A DNA stretch of 64,000 bases from Veillonella intestinalis. Lineage in GTDB: Bacteria; Bacillota; Negativicutes; Veillonellales; Veillonellaceae. This document shows, in pieces, positions 9,445-17,661 of the stretch. Numbering within the stretch: position 1 is the stretch's first letter; each line of letters opens with the position of its first letter. A model generated the notes under the pieces. That model was not told where the DNA came from. It ran no database searches and was given only the letters and a program-made list of their open reading frames with translations. Position numbers and translations under genes: made by a program. The stretch spans positions 124,001 to 188,000 of the forward strand of contig NZ_CALPDB010000006.1 of NCBI RefSeq assembly GCF_943193155.1. The letters run 5' to 3'.

Positions 9445-11031
9445 TTACAAGTCTTTCAATACAACCCATGTACCAGCCTTGGTAGAGCCGGCTCGTTCAA
9501 TAACGCCTTTCGCTTTTAAATTGGCAATATTATAGCGTACACCGGCCGCGGTAATGCTCCCTAAGGTATCCGCAATTTGAACGGCTGTAATTTGAGGATT
9601 TGATTTCATTAAATGTAATATCTCATCAACCACTGAAGATGTCTTTTTACGAGACATCTCTTTTTTTATAGGAATTGCTAATTTTTCATTCACTGTAGGC
9701 GTATGGCGTTTCACCTTTTTATATGCATATGCAATCTCTTCTAAAAACTCTGACTGGATACGCATTATCACATTAGTATAATTATCAACATCATTGTCTG
9801 GTAAAAAAAGAAGTTCTGGTGAACCATTATTTAACAACGCATCCTTGGCCCGCCGAATACCTGAACCATAAGACTCAATTAAATTCAATGAATAAAACAT
9901 ATCTTTAATTTGAGGGTTCACATATTGTCGTTTATCAAAGCGTCTACTCGTATTTAATGTTTCAATCGTGACCGGTGGCAAAGGTCGATTATGGTTAACA
10001 ATCGAAATACAATCTTGGTACACATAAATACCTACATATTCAGGCGTATCATACTCTTTATGTAATATTGCATTAGTAGCTAGTTCTTCAAATGCAATTA
10101 AAGGGTAATTATAAATAACTTCATGCTCAATTTTATCATCTGTACGAATCGTATACGAAGTCATTACCATGTCTTGAAAATAACGACTCAACTGTTGTGC
10201 TTGAATCCAAATAGGACCGTCAAAACGTTTAGCTTCCATCCGATCGGTTCCCTTAATTTCCCTAATAACTTCAACATGCGCATTAGGAATAAATTGATTA
10301 GGACGATTAGCAAACATCAATACAGCAAAATTTTTAGCCCGATAGCCACCATATTCACTTTCACTAATTAATCCCATACTCTTAGCCATATCTAATTTAG
10401 ATAAATTACGAATATCTTCTTTGGCACCAGTCTGAACCAAATACTCTTTCATATATTCGTAATTTAAATCATCTAACGTAGCCGTTTCATTAAGATTAGA
10501 ACTGAAAGAAAAGTTCGCAAACTTTTTCAAAAGTTCAAACTCTTCAGTAAAATTAGGTAATTTACTGTCCCTCTGTATTCTAATATATCGCCCTGACTTA
10601 AGCTTAATTGCTGAACTACGCTCTGCCTTTTCACTAGTCTGATATGGTCCATTAGAGCCTGGCTCAATAGCAATAATTAAATAATTCGCATCATCAAGCC
10701 TATCTTGAATCAAATGATACGTAATCTTGGGGTGAATATGAGCTAATAACGATTTCAAATCATTCTCGGTGCTTTCTAGCAAAGACTCCTTAATGCCACA
10801 AATAGGCCGTTTAGGAATTGCTTTTTCCCCACTTGAAATATCATTTACTTCCTCCACGCCAATAAAAATTAACCCAATTTCATTATTCATATAATTATTA
10901 GCAAAAGCACAAGCCGTTTTTAAAATTTTATCCTTAAATTGCGCCGACTTTTTATATTCAATATAACTACTCTCTACACTCCGATTCGTTAAAATATCAT
11001 ATGCCATTCGCTTAATATCGGATATTTGCAC
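9445..11031 (-). CDS. Schlafen/AlbA-type ATP-binding regulator with C-terminal winged helix
   Basis: The N-terminal AlbA_2 domain (ESSYIEYKKSAQFKDKI, then CAFANN and GLIFIGVEE) is a nucleic-acid-binding module. A central segment, FEELATNAILHKEY followed by ISIVNHNRPLPP, matches the HATPase-like region of the so-called RecG-related family. The last 65 residues form a winged helix (AVQIADTLGSITAAGVRYNI). The frame is open from a TTG at 11049, but the GGGAGGG ribosome site lies inside that extension, so GTG at 11031 is the likely start (528 aa). Family members are usually labelled transcriptional regulators or appear in mobile and defence contexts. The gene stands alone between repeat pairs with an array of direct repeats upstream. 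Confidence 0.82.
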   Translation of the reverse strand: MQISDIKRMAYDILTNRSVESSYIEYKKSAQFKDKILKTACAFANNYMNNEIGLIFIGVEEVNDISSGEKAIPKRPICGIKESLLESTENDLKSLLAHIHPKITYHLIQDRLDDANYLIIAIEPGSNGPYQTSEKAERSSAIKLKSGRYIRIQRDSKLPNFTEEFELLKKFANFSFSSNLNETATLDDLNYEYMKEYLVQTGAKEDIRNLSKLDMAKSMGLISESEYGGYRAKNFAVLMFANRPNQFIPNAHVEVIREIKGTDRMEAKRFDGPIWIQAQQLSRYFQDMVMTSYTIRTDDKIEHEVIYNYPLIAFEELATNAILHKEYDTPEYVGIYVYQDCISIVNHNRPLPPVTIETLNTSRRFDKRQYVNPQIKDMFYSLNLIESYGSGIRRAKDALLNNGSPELLFLPDNDVDNYTNVIMRIQSEFLEEIAYAYKKVKRHTPTVNEKLAIPIKKEMSRKKTSSVVDEILHLMKSNPQITAVQIADTLGSITAAGVRYNIANLKAKGVIERAGSTKAGTWVVLKDL

Positions 11032-11111
11032 GAGTGTCCCTCCCTTCAAACTAATTTTACTAATTTAAGTCATTTTCAGTAATACTTAAATTTATTTATC
11101 AGTTTCGACAC

Positions 11112-11380
11112 TTTCTTTACTAGTACAAATACATTTCTTTACTAGAAAACAAATCCTCTTTTATTTATTCTATAAAAGAAATATAAAAAAATCAATCCTA
11201 AATATGAAATAACACACTCCCTGCAAACCCTTAAAAATATCCGTAAAACCCTATATTTCATTATTGATAAATACATTTCTTTACTAGTTACAAACTAACT
11301 TCTTTACTAGTTATAAATCATTTTCTTTGCTAGTATTGATTCAATTTCTTTATTAGTATCCTATTAATGTCTTTATTATT
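11112..11380 (-). repeat. Iteron-like direct repeats upstream of the AlbA-type gene
   Basis: Seven copies of a 13-bp word, TTTCTTTACTAGT on the plus strand (ACTAGTAAAGAAA on the minus), begin at 11112, 11134, 11276, 11299, 11322, 11345 and 11368. The last five are spaced exactly 23 bp and the first two 22 bp. Copies 6 and 7 are degenerate (TTTCTTTATTAGT, TGTCTTTATTATT). Such same-face spacing suggests cooperative binding by a dimeric HTH protein, possibly the adjacent gene product. The rest of 11032-11426 is AT-rich with no gene. Confidence 0.82.
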
Positions 11381-11426
11381 TTTAAACTTATTAAATATAA
11401 ATCAGCCTTCTCCTATCTCGACAAAA

Positions 11427-11497
11427 AAAGACCGTTCCCTATTTGAAGCGACCTTCAGAGCTTGACTCGTAGAAATCAAGAATAGAGAGCAGCCTTT
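11427..11497 (-). repeat. Terminator-like repeat, degenerate copy C
   Basis: Left arm GACCGTTCCCTATTT plus the conserved loop (GAAGCGACCTTCAGAGCTTG on the plus strand). The right arm has drifted to AATAGAGAGCAGCCTTTT. It lies tandem to copy D, 30 bp away. Confidence 0.75.
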
Positions 11498-11520
11498 TAT
11501 CATCTTCTCCCACCCTCGAA

Positions 11521-11597
11521 AAAAAAGACCGTTCCCTATTTGAAGCGACCTTCAGAGCTTGACTCGTAGGAAGCAAAAATAGGGAACGGTCTTTTTT
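11521..11597 (-). terminator. Terminator-like repeat, intact copy D (after gnd)
   Basis: 21-bp perfect inverted arms at 11521-11541 and 11577-11597 around the conserved loop, ending in a six-T run on the minus strand. It begins 3 bp past the gnd stop and is the gnd terminator. Confidence 0.87.
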
Positions 11598-11599
11598 AT

Positions 11600-13015
11600 T
11601 TAATTATCCCACTCCGTATGGAAAATCCCTTCTTTGTCTACACGCTCATATGTATGAGCACCAAAGAAGTCACGTTGTGCTTGAATCATGTTAGCTGGCA
11701 AGCTTTCACGACGATAGCTGTCATAGTAATCTAAAGAGGCGGAGAACGCTGGTGTAGGAATACCAAAACGTTTTGCCTCAATGATTGCTTCACGCCATTT
11801 TGCTTGATGTTTTTCAATCGCTTCCATGAAGAATGGATCTAGCAACAAGTTATTCAACTGTGGATTGCGTTCAAAAGCTTTCTTAATGTCTTCTAAGAAT
11901 ACGGCACGAATAATGCAACCACCCCGCCATAGAAGCGCCATGTCACCAAAGTTAATATTCCAATTATATTCCTTTGCCGCCGCTTTAATCAACGCAAAAC
12001 CTTGCGCATAGGAGCAAATTTTAGAAGCATATAAAGCGGAATGAATAGCATCGATAAAAGCTTTCTTATCACCTTTATATTCGCCTTCTGGCCCTTTAAG
12101 CTGTTTAGCCGCTTCTACACGTTCTGATTTATACGCGGACATACCACGAGCAAATACAGCTTCTGCAATAGTTGGAATTGGCACGCCCAATTCAAGACCT
12201 TCTTGACTTGTCCATTTACCAGTCCCTTTTTGGCCTGCTTTATCCAAAATTAATTCCAATAAAGGTTTACCAATTTCTTTATCGCTCACTTTTAAGATTT
12301 TAGAAGTAATTTCGATTAAATACGAATCTAATAGTCCTTTATTCCATTCAGCGAACACATCACCCATTTCATCATCGCTCATGTGAAGCAATTCTTTCAT
12401 CATGAAATAAGCTTCAGAAATAAGCTGCATATCACCGTATTCAATACCATTATGTACCATTTTTACATAGTGACCTGCCCCATCGTCACCTACATAGCTA
12501 CAGCAAGGACCATCTGCTACTTGTGCTGCAATAGCGGTAAAAATAGGAGCCACTTCTTTATACGATGCTTCATTGCCACCTGGCATCAAGCTAGGACCAT
12601 TTAACGCCCCTTCTTCACCACCAGATACACCTACGCCCAAGAAGCGGAACCCTTTCGCTTCTAATTCTTTGCTACGACGGCGCGTATCGCTAAAATGAGA
12701 GTTACCTCCATCAATCAAGATATCTCCTTTATCAAGATATGGTAAAAAGGCCTCAATCATATCATCTACAGGCTGACCAGCTTTTACTAAGAACATAATT
12801 TTACGAGGCTTCACTAACATGTTCACTAATTCCTCAGGACTATGGGCACCCCCGATAGTGCCTTCATGACCAAATTTTGCCACAAATTCATCTGTCTTCT
12901 GTGGCGTACGATTATATACAGCAATGCTGAAACCTTTATGAGCCACATTACGAGCCAAGTTCTGTCCCATAACAGCCAAGCCAACTAAACCAAATTCATA
13001 TGTTTTGTTTTCCAT
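11600..13015 (-). CDS. gnd: 6-phosphogluconate dehydrogenase, decarboxylating
   Basis: Oxidises 6-phosphogluconate to ribulose-5-phosphate and CO2 with NAD(P)+ in the oxidative pentose phosphate pathway. The N-terminal Rossmann fold reads GLVGLAVMGQNLARNVAHKG; the signature ILIDGGNSHFSDT and the catalytic KMVHNGIEYGDMQL follow. At 471 residues it is the long homodimeric type. The frame extends 11 codons upstream, but GAGGAG lies 8 nt before the ATG at 13015. The first 20 nt overlap the 3' end of the OLD-family gene, implying coupling or late gene fusion of two transcription units. Confidence 0.95.
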   Translation of the reverse strand: MENKTYEFGLVGLAVMGQNLARNVAHKGFSIAVYNRTPQKTDEFVAKFGHEGTIGGAHSPEELVNMLVKPRKIMFLVKAGQPVDDMIEAFLPYLDKGDILIDGGNSHFSDTRRRSKELEAKGFRFLGVGVSGGEEGALNGPSLMPGGNEASYKEVAPIFTAIAAQVADGPCCSYVGDDGAGHYVKMVHNGIEYGDMQLISEAYFMMKELLHMSDDEMGDVFAEWNKGLLDSYLIEITSKILKVSDKEIGKPLLELILDKAGQKGTGKWTSQEGLELGVPIPTIAEAVFARGMSAYKSERVEAAKQLKGPEGEYKGDKKAFIDAIHSALYASKICSYAQGFALIKAAAKEYNWNINFGDMALLWRGGCIIRAVFLEDIKKAFERNPQLNNLLLDPFFMEAIEKHQAKWREAIIEAKRFGIPTPAFSASLDYYDSYRRESLPANMIQAQRDFFGAHTYERVDKEGIFHTEWDN

Positions 13016-14921
13016 ATTTCGTCTCCTCTTCCACAGCAAGCCACGCATCCTGTTGTTGCGCCAATTGCTGTGCTTTTTTTATAACTTTTACAAAGGCTGG
13101 CGGAATATCTTCCCGTTCCTTTATATTATACGCAATACATTTACCTATAGTAATACCTTTTTGAAAAAAAAGCCAGCTAAAATAATAAATTTCTAATAAA
13201 TGAAGCTCTCGATTAGGAATAGAACTCAATTTTCGTTCCTGAAACGACCGATTCACTAGCCCTTGAAGAGATTCATTTTGAGATTTTGCATATTTTACTA
13301 GCTTATCTACTCCTTGTGTAATGGCCTTCTTACTGACTAACGAAGAACCACCTTCAAGATTGATGACCATGCGCACAATATCATCTAAAATAACACGGCG
13401 ATTACGCCTAATCAAATGATTAACTAAATCAAACTCAAAACAAATCGTATCCGTAAAATACACTTGCTTTTTTGCTGCTTTTGCTTCGGTACGCACATCT
13501 CGATCATAAAGGGCAATGACAGGAATATCAAAGCGATTGAAAAGTTCAACCAAACGACTAATCGAGCCTTGACCACGTGCATTAATAAGGCCAATGCCAT
13601 AGAAGTCAAAAGGAATGCCTAAAGTTTTAGCAAATTGTCTAAAACTACTGTACTCCGTCTCCCCTTCTACAATCATTACGCAACGTGTATACAGAGCTTC
13701 TTTCACTGCTGAAAAATAAGCAATTAAATGCTCCTCCGCCTCTGAGGAAACCTCAAAAGTAACACCACAAGCAATTTTAACCGAACCAGACGGTTGGCGG
13801 TAAAAACGAATAATTTGCCGATAATCATCGGCGAGAACTTCTGCGGAATGGGTGACAATAAAAAGCTGTCCTAATAGACCATCCACACCAAACACATCTT
13901 TTAAAATTCGCAAAAAGCCAATATTTTCATTAGCTAAAATCTCTTTGAAATAATCTACCATGGCCCGCTGCATCAAGGGATTTAAATGAGCCTCCACTTC
14001 ATCAAGACTCACTATCAGCGGCAAATAACGCTTTCCTTTTTTCATAATCACGTGGGATTCAAACTTACCCCCTTCTACTAGGGCAAAGATTTGCTTCACA
14101 ACGCGAAGCACTACCATCGTAATTAAACGCAACGCATCAGGCGTATAAAATCCTGCATATACACCTGAAGTAATGCCTGCCTTCAACGCCTTTTTATCCG
14201 TCATAGAGCCCCTGGCAAGTAATGGCCATTGTGTCAGCTGTGCTAACACAATAATCATATAATTCGGCAAATGAGGCATAACCATCTGAAATTGGCGAAT
14301 ACGCAACGCTATACGAGACATGGATTTAGGCGTACTACCATTTTCCTTAATCAATACAGTCTCTAATGCATGGCCTAAACGGTCACGAAGGGCTTCATAG
14401 GACTCAGCAACTACAGTAGAGACCTTCGTATTCGTCTGCTTAAAAGCGTCTACCCCTTTTGCATCCTTATCGGCCTCGCCAGACGTCAACTCAGTGAATG
14501 TATCAAATTTATATAAGCCAATGTCACGAAGCGCTAAATACGGAATATACCGAAGCACTCGCAACGGTACTTGGCGCCGTTTAGCTACCGCTAAGACCTC
14601 ATATAACTGAGGTTTAGCCACAACAGATACTTGCTCCCACTCAAGCAAAATGCGCCCCTCATTGACAGCCCCTACAAAACGCTTAGGTAGCGTTTCATGG
14701 GGATCGACCGTCAATGTTAGACGCACTTTCACTGGTTTAGTCACATCAAAGAAATCAGACGCAGCCAACGCTTGGCCTGACGTAATAAGCGTAATGAGGG
14801 CTAACAAATTAGACTTCCCGATAGCATTTTCACCAATCAAATAATTACATTGTTCATGAAAAACCAACTGCATATGATTCAAATTGCGAAAATTTTCAAT
14901 CTCTAAGGCGGCTAAATACAT
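12996..14921 (-). CDS. OLD-family ATP-dependent nuclease (ATPase + TOPRIM)
   Basis: Two-domain protein of 641 residues. The N-terminal SMC/ABC-like ATPase has Walker A GENAIGKS at residues 30-37, a Walker B/D-loop region VSLDEVEAHLNPLMQR and an H-loop IVTHSAEVLADD. The C-terminal TOPRIM domain opens CVMIVEGETEYSSF and has the acidic pair in ALYDRDV, the metal site of OLD nucleases. Known relatives include P2 Old and GajA and act in phage exclusion or repair. No UvrD/GajB-like helicase gene is adjacent, so it resembles a stand-alone class 1 member. I set the start at ATG 14921 (AGGTG 6 nt upstream) over the TTG at 14939. Confidence 0.83.
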   Translation of the reverse strand: MYLAALEIENFRNLNHMQLVFHEQCNYLIGENAIGKSNLLALITLITSGQALAASDFFDVTKPVKVRLTLTVDPHETLPKRFVGAVNEGRILLEWEQVSVVAKPQLYEVLAVAKRRQVPLRVLRYIPYLALRDIGLYKFDTFTELTSGEADKDAKGVDAFKQTNTKVSTVVAESYEALRDRLGHALETVLIKENGSTPKSMSRIALRIRQFQMVMPHLPNYMIIVLAQLTQWPLLARGSMTDKKALKAGITSGVYAGFYTPDALRLITMVVLRVVKQIFALVEGGKFESHVIMKKGKRYLPLIVSLDEVEAHLNPLMQRAMVDYFKEILANENIGFLRILKDVFGVDGLLGQLFIVTHSAEVLADDYRQIIRFYRQPSGSVKIACGVTFEVSSEAEEHLIAYFSAVKEALYTRCVMIVEGETEYSSFRQFAKTLGIPFDFYGIGLINARGQGSISRLVELFNRFDIPVIALYDRDVRTEAKAAKKQVYFTDTICFEFDLVNHLIRRNRRVILDDIVRMVINLEGGSSLVSKKAITQGVDKLVKYAKSQNESLQGLVNRSFQERKLSSIPNRELHLLEIYYFSWLFFQKGITIGKCIAYNIKEREDIPPAFVKVIKKAQQLAQQQDAWLAVEEETKYGKQNI

Positions 14922-14973
14922 GCTAGCACCTACTTTCAAATAAATGAATACGTTATATCCCTACTGCATTAAC

Positions 14974-15831
14974 TCAACGCTGCGCACTGTGCTGTTCTTT
15001 TAAACGAGCAATCATAACAGACGCTACAAACATGAGTAAACCGGCGCAAACCGTAAGCCATGACAAGGTTTCACCAAAGATAAGAAAGCCCCACATAGCA
15101 TTAAAGAATACGCCAATATATTGTAAAAACTGGGCTACCACAGCATTGGTCGCTACAAAGGCTCCCGTTAAGAAAAACTGGGCAAAGACAGAAATACCGC
15201 CAATAATAGCAATAATCCCCCATTGACGTGCATCAGGCCATACAAAGTTTGGCCACATCAAAGCGCCCCCTACAATCATTGTGGTCACCAAGAAATAAAA
15301 CATAATCTCATAATTACTATGATGCCCAACCTGGCTAATTTTACGAATTGTCGTATATGCTGCTGCGGCAAAGGCTGCCCCGCCTATAGCATATAAAGAA
15401 TACCAATGAAACTCACTAAAGGACCAAGGCTTAATCATAATCATAACAGCCACAAAAATCAAAATTAGCCATTTGCCCGCCCCTTGTGGAATGGATTCGC
15501 GCAATACAAAGGTACTAAAAATAAACACAAAAATACCAGATAATTGGAATAAAATGGACGCATCCGCTAAATTCATATAGGCTAAGGCGATAAAATTCAT
15601 CAACGTACCAACGCCACCAAAAATACCACGAATGGTCAACATACCTCTATTTTCGGTGGAAAAGGCAATGCCCTTAGCCCACATATATCCTAATACAGCC
15701 ACAGTGCCAATGAGTCCACGGAAAAACGTAATTTCCGCAGCCGGCATGGCTTGACCTAACATTTTAACAAATAAATTCATTACACTAAATGCTAACGCCG
15801 ATGCGATAGCATAGAAAAAGGCTTTTCTCAC
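14974..15831 (-). CDS. DMT-superfamily (EamA) transporter
   Basis: Inner-membrane protein of 285 residues with about ten hydrophobic helices and two EamA repeats. Typical features are ASALAFSVMNLFVKML at the N-terminus, EITFFRGLIGTVAVLGY in helix 2 and the C-terminal LQYIGVFFNAMWGFLIFGE. It probably exports a metabolite such as an amino acid; the substrate is unknown. It starts at GTG with an AGAAG site. It lies 31 nt after thrC, so co-transcription with threonine synthesis is possible and a threonine/homoserine export role is a guess only. Confidence 0.85.
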   Translation of the reverse strand: MRKAFFYAIASALAFSVMNLFVKMLGQAMPAAEITFFRGLIGTVAVLGYMWAKGIAFSTENRGMLTIRGIFGGVGTLMNFIALAYMNLADASILFQLSGIFVFIFSTFVLRESIPQGAGKWLILIFVAVMIMIKPWSFSEFHWYSLYAIGGAAFAAAAYTTIRKISQVGHHSNYEIMFYFLVTTMIVGGALMWPNFVWPDARQWGIIAIIGGISVFAQFFLTGAFVATNAVVAQFLQYIGVFFNAMWGFLIFGETLSWLTVCAGLLMFVASVMIARLKEQHSAQR

Positions 15832-15862
15832 GCAGTCACTTCTTTCTAAATCATGTCCCTAC

Positions 15863-17362
15863 TTATTTACCAAAGGTATCTACAAAACTTAAAATTTCCT
15901 TGCCCATCAACTCTTTGTCGATAACCTGAGTAAAACGAAGCTCTTTATGCTGTAATTCCGCTAATTCCTTAGGAAATGCTACACCCGTAACTGCACTAAT
16001 ATGCTCTAAACTTTCATATGGTGTACCACCTGGTTGAATTTCCAAAGCTTCACAAATTGGCGTTGGGAATTTAAACGGATGGGCGGTGGCTGCAATAACA
16101 GTATGACGGCTACCATCTTCCGGATGGGCCTGCAATTCCTTCATATATGCACCCATAGCTACTGCCGTATGAGGATCTAATACATATCCATACGAATTAT
16201 ATACCTGCGCAATAACAGCCTTTGTTTCTTCATCAGATACAAACTGACCACTGAAATCACGCTGTACACGACTTAACTCTTCCTCACTAACAGATAACTT
16301 TCCAGTCGCTTTCAAATCTTTCATGCGTGTATTAGTAAGTTCATAATCCTCACCACTTACATAATAAATAAAACGTTCAAAATTAGAGCTTTCTAAAATA
16401 TCCATAGAAGGAGAAATCGTCGTATAGAAATCACGATTCATATCATATGTACCAGTTTTAAAGAAATCAGTAAGCACATTATTGCGATTGGAGGCACAAA
16501 TTAACTTGCCAATAGGTACACCCATTTTCTTCGCATAATAAGCTGCTAAAATATTACCAAAGTTGCCGGTTGGCACTACCACATTAAATGCTTCATCACG
16601 ATGAATGGCCCCTTGGTTTACAAGCTCAGCATAGGCTGCCACATAATATACTACCTGTGGTGCTAACCGACCAATGTTTATGGAGTTAGCACTTGAAAAG
16701 CGTACCCCTTTTGCAGCTACCTTATCCGCCATCTCTTTATCTACAAATAAACGTTTTAAAAACTGTTGTGCATCGTCAAAATTACCACGAATAGCGGTTA
16801 CATTCACATTGTCGCCCGCTTGCTTTTGCATCTGCTCCTGTTGCATAGGACTAACGCCATCAGTAGGGTAAAAAATCTGAATATGTGTGCCCGCTACATC
16901 TTTAAAACCTTCCAAAGCGGCTTTGCCCGTATCACCAGACGTAGCTGTTAAAATAAGCACTTCATCTGTTTCCCCTTCAGCCTCTTTGGCCGCAACCAAC
17001 AAATAAGGAAATAAAGATAATGCCATATCTTTAAAGGCTTGCGTCCGCCCATGAAATAATTCGAGTACAGATAACCGCTCTAACACGGAATGAAGCGGTG
17101 CAATATCAGCAGTGCTAAAATTAGCCTTACTGTAGGCCGCATTAATCATTTCCTTTAACGCAGCCTCACTAAATGTAGGGAAAAAGTGGGCTAATACAAT
17201 ATAAGCAATATCCTGATACGATTTGTCTGCTAGCATATCATAGGTAATCGTTCGTTCTGGAAATTTGGCTGGCACATAGAGGCCCCCATCACTGGCCAAG
17301 CCATGTAATAATGCATACATCTCATTTACTGTTTCTTCACTTCTCGTACTTCTGTATTTCAT
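15863..17362 (-). CDS. thrC: Threonine synthase
   Basis: PLP enzyme converting O-phosphohomoserine to threonine and phosphate. The PLP lysine is K111 in LFHGRTQAFKDMALSLF. The phosphate-binding TATSGDTGKAALEGFK follows, and VVPTGNFGNILAAYYAKKMG is present further on. Length is 499 residues, the long fold-type II form that begins YRSTRSEETVNEMYALLHGL. The ribosome site is weak (GTAGAGAG). It is probably the first gene of a thrC-DMT transporter unit. Confidence 0.94.
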   Translation of the reverse strand: MKYRSTRSEETVNEMYALLHGLASDGGLYVPAKFPERTITYDMLADKSYQDIAYIVLAHFFPTFSEAALKEMINAAYSKANFSTADIAPLHSVLERLSVLELFHGRTQAFKDMALSLFPYLLVAAKEAEGETDEVLILTATSGDTGKAALEGFKDVAGTHIQIFYPTDGVSPMQQEQMQKQAGDNVNVTAIRGNFDDAQQFLKRLFVDKEMADKVAAKGVRFSSANSINIGRLAPQVVYYVAAYAELVNQGAIHRDEAFNVVVPTGNFGNILAAYYAKKMGVPIGKLICASNRNNVLTDFFKTGTYDMNRDFYTTISPSMDILESSNFERFIYYVSGEDYELTNTRMKDLKATGKLSVSEEELSRVQRDFSGQFVSDEETKAVIAQVYNSYGYVLDPHTAVAMGAYMKELQAHPEDGSRHTVIAATAHPFKFPTPICEALEIQPGGTPYESLEHISAVTGVAFPKELAELQHKELRFTQVIDKELMGKEILSFVDTFGK

Positions 17363-17520
17363 CTCTCTACCCTCATACTTCTGTTAATTTTTACATTTTT
17401 TATCTGAAACGAACTTGCATTCTCTAACTTTGATTGATTCGTCTCATTTAATAAACTATTACTGTATTTCAATTAATTATACCGAAAATACGTGATTTTT
17501 GCTACCCGTGAAACAGCAAA

Positions 17521-17559
17521 AGACTGAGGCCGTCTCATTTCTGAAACGGCCCCAGCCTT
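17521..17559 (-). terminator. Terminator after the first adhesin gene
   Basis: GC-rich hairpin on the minus strand, GGCTGGGGCCGTTTCA paired with TGAGACGGCCTCAGTC, then TTTT. It lies about 100 nt past the adhesin stop. The remainder of 17363-17661 shows nothing else. Confidence 0.75.
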
Positions 17560-17661
17560 GGTTAGGAAGGTGTGTCACAAACAAACCGAAATATGCAATT
17601 ATGTTGCTTAATTAGCTCATACAAAGTCATTCGCCCTTTGTACACCTTACATTTACACTTA

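Noticed and set aside
9141-11597. CRISPR array suggested by recurring repeats
   Set aside because: Repeats are few, have inverted arms with T tails, unequal spacing and no cas genes; they are terminator-like elements and operator-type direct repeats.
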